Below, one piece after another: positions 41,073 to 49,363 of a DNA stretch of 57,846 nt. The translations under genes and the position numbers were made by a program. The DNA comes from a virus. Numbering within the stretch: the stretch's first letter is position 1; each line of letters begins with the position of its first letter. The DNA is taken from IMG/VR virus record IMGVR_UViG_3300028837_000819, positions 1-57,846 of that record; one strand, 5' to 3'. Below the pieces are notes generated by a model. It had not been told where the DNA came from and did not search any database. It saw only the letters and a program-made list of their open reading frames with translations.

Positions 41073-43733
41073 ATGGTGATGGTGAGCGCAGGAATCCAAG
41101 TCAACGAGTTGGACTTCTCCGACTACGCAGTGCGTCTCGGGATCACGAGACCAGTGTTCGTCGGCGGGGCTTCCAAGGGTGCACCCAATACGGTCATCGA
41201 GGTGAACGACGAGGCGGCCCTCGTCGCGGCCTTCGGACCGCCGCTCCTGACGGATTACGGTCTGCAGGCGGCCGTCCAATACCTCCGGAGGGGCGATCAG
41301 CTAAAGTACCTCCGCGTCGGCGACTCCAACATGGAGACGGCGGACCTGCCGATCCCCGGCACGTCCGGAGGGACTCCGGCGGTCGCGGCCACAGGCGCGA
41401 TCAACTTCACCGCGTCGGCGAACCCGACGGACGGTGAGACGATCACCCTGAACGACGGCGTGACGGCCATCGCTGCCACGGGAGACATCGAGTTCACCGG
41501 AGGCACGCAGCCTACGGACGCGGACACGGTGCTCATCGACGATGGCACTGGCGTCGCAGCCGCCGCCAACATCACCTTCACGGTTACGCCCACCACAGGC
41601 GACACGGTCACCGTCGACGACGCCGAGGGCAACAGCGAGACGTTCGAGTTCTCCGATGGCGGTGGCGTCACGCCGGGGAACGTCGAGGTGGACAAGTCCA
41701 CCACCACCGACGCGGGCGCGTCAGAGTTCCGGACTGCGCTCAACGGCACCGGTCTCAACATCACCTGCGGCGCGATCACGGGCGCGGGTCCGTGGGTCGC
41801 CCCGCTCACCCACGACGTCGTGGGAACTACCGGAAACTTCGCCACCATCGCCTCGACCGGGACCACTCCCCCGGCCCATCCGTCCGGGCTCTCCGGCGGT
41901 GCGGGCGCGGTGAAGTTCGAGTTCGATGACGATGCCAGCACCGAGACGGGCCACGTCGCCGTCACCATCGGGGCCACAACGCCCGATACGCTGGACGACA
42001 TGGTGGACAAGATCAACGCCGCCACTGCCATAGACGTGAGCGCGGCGGACACCACCGGGGTCGGCGATCCGACGATCACGTGCACGCACGGGACGCCGGG
42101 CGCGGCCGGGAACAGCGCCACGATGGCAGCGGCCGGAACAACGCCGCCCACCGTGGCCGCCAACTTCACGGGCGGTGCGGACGGGACCGACTACACCTTC
42201 GAGTTCGACGATGACTCCTCGGTCACGCCGGGGAACATCGCCGTCCTGATCGGGGCCACCGCAGCGGCCACGATGGCAAACCTGATCGTCGCTATCAACG
42301 CATCCGCCGTTCAGATCGTGGCGATAGACGCCACGGTCACCGTCCCCAACTGCGCCCTGACGAACTCCGTACCGGGCGACGCGGGGAACAAGACGATCAC
42401 CGAGACGGGCGCGAACATCGGTGTCAGCGGCATGGCCGGAGGCACGGACGCGATCCCCGGCTCGCTCGTCAACGTTATGACTGTCTACGCATCCTCGCCG
42501 GGCACGTGGGGCAACGAGGTGCAGGTCCAGTTCAGGGACAGCATCGTCTTCGATGCCCCGGCGGGCAACTTCGACATGCTGGTGTACGCGCCGGACAACC
42601 CCGGCGGGACCGCCGTCATCAAGGAGACCTTCCTCAACCTCTCGCTCACGTCCTCGGACGCGCGCTTCATCGAGACGGTCATAGATCAGGGGATTCCGGG
42701 CGAGGCCAACCCGTCCGAGTACGTCTCAGTGGATGTGCTCTCGGATGGGACCGTGACGGCCGCGACGTACACCCTCGGGACGGGCGCGGGGACCGTCGGC
42801 AACGACGGCGTGGCGAACATCCTTGCCGCCGACTACATCGGCACCGTGACCGGCACGGTTGCCACTGGACTGCAGGCGATCAGGAATCCCGAGACCGTCG
42901 AGTTCAACCTCATCGCTGTTCCGGGCGTCACGCACAAGGACGTGATCGACGAGGTCGTGGCCCTCAGTCTCTTCCGGGCGGACTGCCTTGCTCTGCAGGA
43001 CCCGCCGTTCGGTCTGGACAAGCAGGGCGTGATCGACTGGCACAACGGCGACAACATTGCCGTGCCGAACGCCCCGACGTCGCCCCTCACGAGCAACCGC
43101 ATGACGATGACCGGGCACGCGTGGGTCAAGAGGTACGATCCGTACAGCGAGACGAGCATCTGGATGCCGCCGTCAGGACAGGTCGCGGCGCAGGCGGCCT
43201 ACACGGATAGCGTGTCGTACCCGTGGTTCCCCATCGCCGGGCACAACCGAGGCATCCTCGACGCCGACGAGGTCGAGTGGAGCCCGGACTCTGACGACCG
43301 TGCGGACCTCGCCTCCGGGCAGAACCGCGTCAACCCCATCGTCGATTTCGTCGGGCAGGGACCCACGCTCTTCGACAACTGGACGCTGCAGAGGACGCCG
43401 ACGGCGCTCGATCAGGTCCACGTGCGCAGGCTGTTGCTCTACGCCGAGAAGCTCTGCGCCACGGCAGTGAAGTACCTCGTCTTCGAGCCACACGATGCGG
43501 TGACTTGGAAGCGTTTCGTGCAGCTTTGCAACCCGATCCTGTCGTCTATCGCGGCAAAGAGGGGCCTTGAGACCTTCAAGGTCATCTGCGACGAGTCCAC
43601 GAACCCGCCGTCGCAGCGGGCCAACAAGGTCATGAAGGGCAAGCTGCTGATGGTGCCGATCAACGCGGTGCGTGAGTTGGTGATGGACTTCGCCATCTAC
43701 GCGTCGGGCACCGAGTTCGAGGAGGAGTCGTAA
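41073..43733 (+). CDS. Tail sheath protein with a ~350-residue inserted beta-module array
   Basis: Start at ATG 41073 (AAGGAG at 41059-41064); a GTG at 41064 is rejected. 886 residues. N-terminus VSAGIQVNELDFSDYAVRLG and AAVQYLRRGDQLKYLRVGD matches sheath domain I. The C-terminal part has YPWFPIAGHNRGIL, DEVEWSPDSDDRADLASGQNRVNPIV and the VLRRLLLYAEKL-type helix that links sheath subunits (QVHVRRLLLYAEKL). Between about residues 103 and 460 sits a Thr/Gly/Asp-rich array with three copies of an FEF(S/D)D..(S/G)..TPGN-like unit plus a partial one. The core is normal contractile sheath; the insert probably faces outward. Confidence 0.85.
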   Translation: MVMVSAGIQVNELDFSDYAVRLGITRPVFVGGASKGAPNTVIEVNDEAALVAAFGPPLLTDYGLQAAVQYLRRGDQLKYLRVGDSNMETADLPIPGTSGGTPAVAATGAINFTASANPTDGETITLNDGVTAIAATGDIEFTGGTQPTDADTVLIDDGTGVAAAANITFTVTPTTGDTVTVDDAEGNSETFEFSDGGGVTPGNVEVDKSTTTDAGASEFRTALNGTGLNITCGAITGAGPWVAPLTHDVVGTTGNFATIASTGTTPPAHPSGLSGGAGAVKFEFDDDASTETGHVAVTIGATTPDTLDDMVDKINAATAIDVSAADTTGVGDPTITCTHGTPGAAGNSATMAAAGTTPPTVAANFTGGADGTDYTFEFDDDSSVTPGNIAVLIGATAAATMANLIVAINASAVQIVAIDATVTVPNCALTNSVPGDAGNKTITETGANIGVSGMAGGTDAIPGSLVNVMTVYASSPGTWGNEVQVQFRDSIVFDAPAGNFDMLVYAPDNPGGTAVIKETFLNLSLTSSDARFIETVIDQGIPGEANPSEYVSVDVLSDGTVTAATYTLGTGAGTVGNDGVANILAADYIGTVTGTVATGLQAIRNPETVEFNLIAVPGVTHKDVIDEVVALSLFRADCLALQDPPFGLDKQGVIDWHNGDNIAVPNAPTSPLTSNRMTMTGHAWVKRYDPYSETSIWMPPSGQVAAQAAYTDSVSYPWFPIAGHNRGILDADEVEWSPDSDDRADLASGQNRVNPIVDFVGQGPTLFDNWTLQRTPTALDQVHVRRLLLYAEKLCATAVKYLVFEPHDAVTWKRFVQLCNPILSSIAAKRGLETFKVICDESTNPPSQRANKVMKGKLLMVPINAVRELVMDFAIYASGTEFEEES
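41389..42456 (+). repeat. Repeated beta modules inserted in the sheath
   Basis: Repeats of about 100 residues share I-x-F-T-x..P-x-D-x-D-T..I-x-D-G, FEFDDD-S-TPGN-V-V-IGA, N-L-x-x-A-I-N and a G-x-x-G-N turn. The same module occurs once in the baseplate gene at about 54556-54910. Confidence 0.7.
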
Positions 43734-43773
43734 CCGAAGAGTTTCAAGCGGACTCTGACAGGAGGATAGGACC

Positions 43774-44307
43774 ATGCCCCTTGCACTGTTGAATGCCGAC
43801 CATGTCGGCGAGCAGGGCTTCGAGCCGCAGCGCGTCAACAACGCGCTCATGTACATCTCGGGGCTCGGAGGGAGTGAGGACGTTCTCACTCTGTCCCTCA
43901 ACTCGTTCCCGATCCCCAAGCGGACCATCGGGATACTGGAGGTGGGGTACCTCAACGACAAGAGGAAGTTCGCCGGGAACCCGGTGTACGACGACCTCTC
44001 TGTCATCTTCAAGGACTACGTGGACGCCGAGACGGCCCGCCTCCTCTGGAAGTGGAACTATCTCGTCCACAACCCCGAGAACGGGAAGACCGGCCTCGCC
44101 CGCTCGTACAAGAAGCAGGGGTGGGTCCATCTCCTGTCGCCCGAGGGGTCCATCGAGCGTATCTACGACCTCGTCGGCATCTGGCCGAGCGGCTTTGATG
44201 GCGGCGACGCCGATATGATGGGGGAGGACACCATGAACATCACGGTGACCATCACCATCGACAAGGCGATCCCGAGCACCGGGCTGCGTCCATCGGACGT
44301 TGCTTAG
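43774..44307 (+). CDS. Tail tube protein (T4 gp19-like)
   Basis: ATG 43774 after AGGAGGAT. 177 residues, in the canonical position right after the sheath. Contains NALMYISGLGGSEDVLTLSLNS, IPKRTIGILEVGYLNDKRKF, LSVIFKDYVDAETARLLWKW and NITVTITIDKAIPS, the beta-barrel pattern of the T4_gp19/tail-tube family. It stacks as hexameric rings inside the sheath. A palindrome copy follows its stop. Confidence 0.85.
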   Translation: MPLALLNADHVGEQGFEPQRVNNALMYISGLGGSEDVLTLSLNSFPIPKRTIGILEVGYLNDKRKFAGNPVYDDLSVIFKDYVDAETARLLWKWNYLVHNPENGKTGLARSYKKQGWVHLLSPEGSIERIYDLVGIWPSGFDGGDADMMGEDTMNITVTITIDKAIPSTGLRPSDVA

Positions 44308-44321
44308 AATCGGCCGGTGAT

Positions 44322-44338
44322 ACCAACAATTTGTTGGT
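44322..44338. repeat. Palindrome copy 4 (ACCAACAATTTGTTGGT)
   Basis: Longest copy: 17 bp, core 44324-44336, between the tube stop (44307) and the chaperone start (44381). Same orientation as copies 1 and 2. Confidence 0.8.
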
Positions 44339-44355
44339 GTCACTGGAAAGTTGAC

Positions 44356-44374
44356 CTCCTTTCAGCGGAAGGAG
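44356..44374 (+). promoter_or_regulatory. Hairpin sequestering the chaperone ribosome site
   Basis: CTCCTT (44356-44361) pairs with AAGGAG (44369-44374) around a 7-nt loop. AAGGAG is the Shine-Dalgarno site of ATG 44381 (6 nt), so folding would hide it. Confidence 0.5.
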
Positions 44375-44380
44375 CATGTT

Positions 44381-45202
44381 ATGTCTGGCGAGCTAGGTTT
44401 CACCACGGCCACGCTGCCGTCGCGTGGCGTCCTCTACAAGGACAAGGACACGGGGGAGGACCTCCTCCCCGGCGGCGAGATTCAGGTTCGTAAGCTGACG
44501 GCGAAGGAGGAGAGCATCCTGATGAATCAGGGTGCGCGTGGCGTCGAGCGCATCGCGATTCTCCTCAAGAACTGCACCAAGCTGCCGAGCCCGAAGCTGG
44601 CGCACGACGATCTTCTCATCACCGACCGGCTGGCGATCCTCCTTGCCATGCGGACCATCACGTTCGGTCCGCACTACACGTTCACCTTCCGGTGCCAGTT
44701 CTGCGGGAACACCGGCAAGGCGAACATCGACATCATCGAGGACCTTGAAGAGCGGACGCCCGAGAAGATTGCCGAGGACCTCCTCCTGAAGGAGAAGATC
44801 GCGAGCGTCGACGACTTCGTGCTCGAAGAGCCGTTCGACGTGCCGCTCACTGACTGCGGCAAGGTCGCTTCACTACGGTTCCTCCGGGGGACGGACGAGG
44901 CTCGCATCGTAAAGCGCACGAAGCGCATGGCGATGCAGTCGAACGATCCGGCGGACCCGTCGTATCTGTACCGGATCGCCCTCCAGTTCACCGCCATCGA
45001 CGGTGAGACTCAGAACATAGCCACAACGGAGGCATTCGTTCGGGACCTGACCGCCGGAGACACCGCACGGATCAGGCTGGCTGTCGACGATACGGAACCG
45101 GGGATTGACCTCAAGGTCTATCCCACGTGCCCGTCGTGTGGTGGCGAGAACGAGAGGATGATGCCGTTCGACGCGGAGTTTTTTCGGCCGTCCGTACTGT
45201 AA
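44381..45202 (+). CDS. Tail assembly chaperone/T4 gp26-like protein, zero-frame product
   Basis: ATG 44381 (site AAGGAG); a TTG at 44351 is rejected. 273 residues between tail tube and tape measure. Contains GEIQVRKLTAKEESILMNQ, AMRTITFGPHYTFTFRCQFCG with a Cys pair, LTDCGKVASLRFLRGTDEARI, and a terminal YPTCPSCGG zinc-like pair before the stop. Position and layout fit a tail assembly chaperone; the zinc pairs and LTAKEE-type start are also seen in T4 gp26-like baseplate proteins. Seven codons before its stop is the sequence GAG TTT TTT CGG, and a frame +1/-2 extension continues to 45401. Confidence 0.7.
   Translation: MSGELGFTTATLPSRGVLYKDKDTGEDLLPGGEIQVRKLTAKEESILMNQGARGVERIAILLKNCTKLPSPKLAHDDLLITDRLAILLAMRTITFGPHYTFTFRCQFCGNTGKANIDIIEDLEERTPEKIAEDLLLKEKIASVDDFVLEEPFDVPLTDCGKVASLRFLRGTDEARIVKRTKRMAMQSNDPADPSYLYRIALQFTAIDGETQNIATTEAFVRDLTAGDTARIRLAVDDTEPGIDLKVYPTCPSCGGENERMMPFDAEFFRPSVL
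45178..45185 (+). other. Candidate programmed frameshift site (GTTTTTTC)
   Basis: Six T residues in codons TTT TTT (45179-45184). Skipping one base or slipping back two places the ribosome in the +1/-2 frame, which encodes a well-formed 72-residue extension. The zero-frame stop TAA lies at 45200. Confidence 0.6.
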
Positions 45203-45401
45203 GCTGGAAGACCTCCGAGCGTACGAATTCTTCCTCCTGTACTACGGCCACGGGTACACGCAGACTGGCATCGGTGGCATGACGTTCGACGAGCTTAACT
45301 GGCACGTCAACAAGCTCGCTGAGCAGTTGAAAGAGGAGAAGCGCGTCCGTGACCAGCAGATGAGGAGGCTGAAGTCACGGGCGGCTGCGAGGAGAAGATA
45401 G
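45180..45401 (+). CDS. Frameshift extension of the tail assembly chaperone
   Basis: Frame +1 relative to the chaperone, open through to the TAG at 45399-45401, directly before the tape measure start at 45402. The extension reads GRPYCKLEDLRAYEFFLLYY, GHGYTQTGIGGMTFDELNWH and a basic helical end KRVRDQQMRRLKSRAAARRR. The Tyr/Phe/Leu-rich helix and basic C-terminus look like real protein, while the zero frame is already closed. There is no good start codon with a ribosome site inside; the ATG at 45279 has none. It completes the usual two-product chaperone arrangement of tailed phages before the tape measure. The fusion would be about 339 residues. Confidence 0.65.
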   Translation, partial: FFGRPYCKLEDLRAYEFFLLYYGHGYTQTGIGGMTFDELNWHVNKLAEQLKEEKRVRDQQMRRLKSRAAARRR

Positions 45402-48350
45402 TTGGCCTTCAGCGACGACGCCATCGGCTTCTATCTCCAGCTTGAGGATCAACTCACGCCTGCGCTCGCGACGGCTGATTCTTCGTACGAAACCTTCGTC
45501 AAGTCTCTGGAGCGATACAATCAGCGGGCCTTCAAGTCCGCCAACATGGGGATGTCGGCCGTCACTGATCTTGTGGACAGCTTCGGCGCGGTTCCGAAGG
45601 AGGCGGCGAAAGCCTACGACAAGGCGTACTCCGAGATCAAGAAGCGGACCAAGCCCATCACGCAGAGCGTCCGGATCGACTTCAGCCCGAAGACGACGAA
45701 GGGGCTGGCGCGGGCCGTCGAGCAGGGTGTCGCCAAGGCGATGCGCAAGGTCCGGATCAGGCTCTCGGCTGCACGGCCGCTGAGTCGGATCACCGGCTTT
45801 GACACCACCGAGTCGCTCCGGGCTGCATACAAGGGGATGACTCAGCCGCCGGACATGTTCGGCCGGTTCCAGAATATCCCTCGGTTCGCGGAAGGTGGCG
45901 AGGTAACTGGAGGCGGCGGCAAGAAGGACATTGACAACATCCTCGCCATGCTGAAGGAAGGCGAGATTGTCCTACCAGTCGATATCGCCGACGCCCTGAA
46001 GGCCGCCACAGGAAAGAAGCGACCCCCCGCTTGGCTCTCGGCCGCGCTCGCTGAGATGCTCAACGATAAGGTCGCCCCGATGATAAACAAGAACACCGAC
46101 GCGCTGGAGAACGTCAATGATACGGGCGAGGAGACCGTCGGCATCTTCGAGAACCTGATGACCAACATCCTCGGGCAGGCCCGCTTCCTTGCGCTCAACA
46201 AGGCACTGGAAACGGTCCAGACGAGCCTTCAGGGTGTGCAGTCCGCAGGCGGTGACGTGGCAGATCAGATGGGAGCTACCACGGAGGCGTCGCAGGGTCT
46301 CATCGAGAACATGTTCGACTCGAACCGTATGCTTGGGCTCAGCCGCGAGCAGATGTTTGCACTGACCAGCGATGTTGTGAGGTACGCCGCAGCGGTTAGC
46401 GACGGGGCCATAGGTACCGATGAGCTTGGGATGGCGTTCCTTTCGCTGACACAGGCGGGGCTCAGGAATCAGGCGCAGTTGAAGGCGCTCGCCCCGGCCG
46501 TCGCGCTTATCGCCAAGACCACCTTCACCGATCCCGACTCAGCCGCCAAGAGCTTGTATAAGCTCACGGATGCCTACGGCCTCAGCAACGACGCGGCAGT
46601 CGCGTTGTTCGGGACGTTCCGGAACATCGCCGGGAAGACGGCCATCACCGTCGCCGACCTCAACGAGCAGATGCAGACTCAGATGGAGGACTTGGGTGCA
46701 TTCTTCGAGATGAAAGGTCTCAAGCCCGAGCAGATAAAGACCTCGCTCGAAGGCATCGCCATGATGACGGCCGCCTTGTCTGACAACTGGCAGGAGTCCG
46801 GCTCAGCGATGGCCGCCGTGATGGCGGACGCGCTTGCGGGAAATATCGAGGCACAAAAGTCGCTCGGTTTGATGGGGACTAGCTACGAGAAACTTCAAGC
46901 GGCCGTTGTCACGGGTGACCTGAGTCCTGTGCTTGAGCAGATGACCAAGAATTTCGAGGGTGCGGGCGGCGCGGCCGAGAACCTCAAGGACCTCCACGGG
47001 AAGCTCGATATCCCGATCACGGTTGAAGAGTTCGGAAAGTTGATTACCAAGGGTGGCGATACCGTCGCGACGCTTCGTGAACTACAAGGCCAGACCGTCC
47101 CGACCGGGAAGGGGATGGCGGCGATTGCCGCGCAGGGCGAAGAGATGACTTCGATGTTCGACCGGTGGAAGAATTCCATCTCCCTGTTCTTCTCCAAGGG
47201 CTATGGGCTGAAGCTGATCGAGTTCTTCGACGGGTTCAACTTCCAGCTTGCGCACTCAATCGCGTACCTCTTGAAGGATGCAATCGCCTTCACGGTTTGG
47301 GGTGGCAAAGCTGTCCTGTCTATTCTCGGGGTGGCTTGGGCGCGCATCTTTCACGCGAAGGCAGCTACGACCGAGGCAGTCGCCGTGGGCGCGTCGGCGA
47401 CGGCCAGCGCGGCAGCGGCTCCAGCGTCAGTCGGGCTCTCAGCAGGGCTGATGGCGCTCGCTCCGGCGATCCCCGTGATCCTTGGGCTCGCCGCCGCCGT
47501 GGTCATGATCGGCGCGGCTCTCTGGCTCGCAACGCCAGCCTTCAAGGTCTTCGCCGACGTAATCAAGACGGGCATGGGTATGTTCATGGACATGTTCGGC
47601 ATCCTTGTGGAGACTCCACCGACTCAGATACTCGCATCCGTCGGGGCGCTCTATGCGATGGCGGGAGCCTTCCCGTTGCTCGGTCTCGGCATTCTCACCT
47701 TCAGCAACGCACTCGGGATGTCCGCTCCGGGCCTACTGATCTTCGCCGGGGCCGTCGCAGTCCTCGGCGGGGCTCTCGGTCCGACAGCGGGACTCCACGA
47801 CGTCCTGACGCGGCTCATGTCGATCTTCATCTTCGAGCCCGGCATGGCCGACGAGGCGCTCGCTGGAATGGCAGCCGCCGTGAAGTTCGTCGCCGGGTAC
47901 GTGACGATCATGGGGGCTCTGACGGCGCTTGCCGCCGGGGCGGTCGTGGCAAGCATCACCGGGGCGGTTCTGGAGTTCTTTGGGGTTGGCTCGCCGCTTG
48001 AGGCGCTGGTCGCGCGCGGGCGCGGGGTACTCGGGACCCTCAAGCCTCTCATGGCCGAGTTCGCCGAGCTTGGGTTCGGCGCTACCAAGATTGAAGTCAG
48101 TCCGGGGACGCTCCAGCAGATCACCGGCCGCCCGATCCTCAATGTCGGGGACATCGAGGAGGCGATCCTCGTCAGGCTGGACCCGGAGTCCACCGATGTG
48201 CAGGTCCGCGACGCAGTCCTCGAACAGACCGGAGTGCTACAGCGGTTCCTCGACGAGATTCGTTTCGGTCGCGCGCCCGGAGCCGACAAGGGTAAAGGGA
48301 CGGCCACGGCTAGTAAGGCCACACGTGAAATAGCCTTTGGGAAAGCCTAA
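45402..48350 (+). CDS. Tape measure protein
   Basis: TTG 45402 starts the frame immediately after the chaperone extension, with GAGGAG 7 nt upstream. 982 residues, consistent with a tail roughly 150 nm long at about 1.5 Å per residue. N-terminal helical region, then FAEGGEVTGGGGKKDIDNILAMLKEGEIVLPV, a motif common in tape measures. Several strongly hydrophobic segments lie at about 625-860 (IPVILGLAAAVVMIGAALWL, LLIFAGAVAVLGGALG, VTIMGALTALAAGAVVA) that may insert in the host membrane during ejection. Located between chaperone and baseplate genes, as expected. Confidence 0.85.
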   Translation: MAFSDDAIGFYLQLEDQLTPALATADSSYETFVKSLERYNQRAFKSANMGMSAVTDLVDSFGAVPKEAAKAYDKAYSEIKKRTKPITQSVRIDFSPKTTKGLARAVEQGVAKAMRKVRIRLSAARPLSRITGFDTTESLRAAYKGMTQPPDMFGRFQNIPRFAEGGEVTGGGGKKDIDNILAMLKEGEIVLPVDIADALKAATGKKRPPAWLSAALAEMLNDKVAPMINKNTDALENVNDTGEETVGIFENLMTNILGQARFLALNKALETVQTSLQGVQSAGGDVADQMGATTEASQGLIENMFDSNRMLGLSREQMFALTSDVVRYAAAVSDGAIGTDELGMAFLSLTQAGLRNQAQLKALAPAVALIAKTTFTDPDSAAKSLYKLTDAYGLSNDAAVALFGTFRNIAGKTAITVADLNEQMQTQMEDLGAFFEMKGLKPEQIKTSLEGIAMMTAALSDNWQESGSAMAAVMADALAGNIEAQKSLGLMGTSYEKLQAAVVTGDLSPVLEQMTKNFEGAGGAAENLKDLHGKLDIPITVEEFGKLITKGGDTVATLRELQGQTVPTGKGMAAIAAQGEEMTSMFDRWKNSISLFFSKGYGLKLIEFFDGFNFQLAHSIAYLLKDAIAFTVWGGKAVLSILGVAWARIFHAKAATTEAVAVGASATASAAAAPASVGLSAGLMALAPAIPVILGLAAAVVMIGAALWLATPAFKVFADVIKTGMGMFMDMFGILVETPPTQILASVGALYAMAGAFPLLGLGILTFSNALGMSAPGLLIFAGAVAVLGGALGPTAGLHDVLTRLMSIFIFEPGMADEALAGMAAAVKFVAGYVTIMGALTALAAGAVVASITGAVLEFFGVGSPLEALVARGRGVLGTLKPLMAEFAELGFGATKIEVSPGTLQQITGRPILNVGDIEEAILVRLDPESTDVQVRDAVLEQTGVLQRFLDEIRFGRAPGADKGKGTATASKATREIAFGKA

Positions 48351-48352
48351 TT

Positions 48353-49021
48353 ATGGCTGGTACGAATGACAGCGTGGTCCGGAATCAGCTAACTAGCGAT
48401 CAGCGCTTCGCTCAGGGACTTGTGCCTCCACTGAGCGACAAGCTCCTCATTCGTATCGACCCTTCGTGGCCGCACTGGCTTCCGTGGCGCAAGGTCGTCA
48501 ATCCGGCGGGTCGCGCAGGCGTTCCCGACACGCACCTCATCTTCACCTTTGTCGATCTCGAAGATGGCCTGACCGAATCCGCCGCCGTCAACTACGCGGA
48601 CACGGATGTCGTCGGCCGGGCCGAGGCGTACAAGACCTTCATCTCGACGGGCAACAAGCAGTTCCAGATCAACTTTCAGTTCCGGGCGCAGGGCTTGGAG
48701 ACGAGTGGCGACGAGATTTCAGAGATTCTTCAGAAGGAGGTTGTCCTCCCGGCTCGGTGGCTCGATGCTCTGAAGTATCCGATAGTCGATCAGGGACTCA
48801 CGCTTGCACCGCCTCCCTGCATCCTCCAGATCGGTTCGCTTTTCATCGCACGGGTGATCGCCGACGACGTGCAGATACAGTGGCAGCACCCGTTCGATCC
48901 TGAGAGCCTCCTACCTCATGGCGCTGAGGTCTCGTGCACCTTCAGCGTCGTGCGCCGCGTGGTCGGCAACTATCCGATGGACGGCCTTTGGGGCGCGCGT
49001 CGGACGACGGGAGTGACGTAA
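48353..49021 (+). CDS. Baseplate/tube initiator-type protein
   Basis: ATG 48353, 3 nt after the tape measure stop. 222 residues, beta-rich: LLIRIDPSWPHWLPWRKVVN, FVDLEDGLTESAAVNYADTD, FQINFQFRAQGLETSG, AEVSCTFSVVRRVV. Position directly after the tape measure and before the gp53-like gene suggests a baseplate tube-initiator or hub component (T4 gp48/gp54 role). No homologue is confirmed. Confidence 0.5.
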   Translation: MAGTNDSVVRNQLTSDQRFAQGLVPPLSDKLLIRIDPSWPHWLPWRKVVNPAGRAGVPDTHLIFTFVDLEDGLTESAAVNYADTDVVGRAEAYKTFISTGNKQFQINFQFRAQGLETSGDEISEILQKEVVLPARWLDALKYPIVDQGLTLAPPPCILQIGSLFIARVIADDVQIQWQHPFDPESLLPHGAEVSCTFSVVRRVVGNYPMDGLWGARRTTGVT

Positions 49022-49362
49022 TGGGTGATGTGATCGGCATCGCGGCAGACAGTCGGTACAAGGACACGCCGCTTTACACGGCTCCCGACGGGCAGCCCGA
49101 GTTCGCGCTCATGGAACCCCCCGTCGAGTTCAGCACCGAGCAGTCGAGTTTTCAGGTGCATCGCGTCGCCCGCAACGAGATCGGATTCCTCGATGTGCTG
49201 GCGGTCGTTTACTACGGACAGGGGCAGGAACGGCTCTGGTGGGCCATCGCGTTGGCAAACGCGCTGGTGGACCCGGAGAGGGACATGTACGTCGGGCAGG
49301 TCCTCGTGATCCCGTCGAGGTCTAGGATCAACAGCTTCATCTCGCGCGCGCGGGAGGTCTGA
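49021..49362 (+). CDS. Baseplate wedge/LysM-like protein (T4 gp53-like)
   Basis: ATG 49021 overlaps the previous stop (TAATG). 113 residues with VHRVARNEIGFLDVLAVVYYG, LWWAIALANALVDPERDMYVG and QVLVIPSR. This is the LysM-like pattern (YG...WWAIA..N...DP....G..L.IP) of gp53-type baseplate proteins that link wedges to the hub. The motif match is good for such a short protein. Confidence 0.7.
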   Translation: MGDVIGIAADSRYKDTPLYTAPDGQPEFALMEPPVEFSTEQSSFQVHRVARNEIGFLDVLAVVYYGQGQERLWWAIALANALVDPERDMYVGQVLVIPSRSRINSFISRAREV

Positions 49363-49363
49363 C

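Noticed and set aside
44300-44325. Promoter (TTGCTT...GATACC) before the chaperone gene
   Set aside because: Spacer is only 13 bp and the -10 match is poor.
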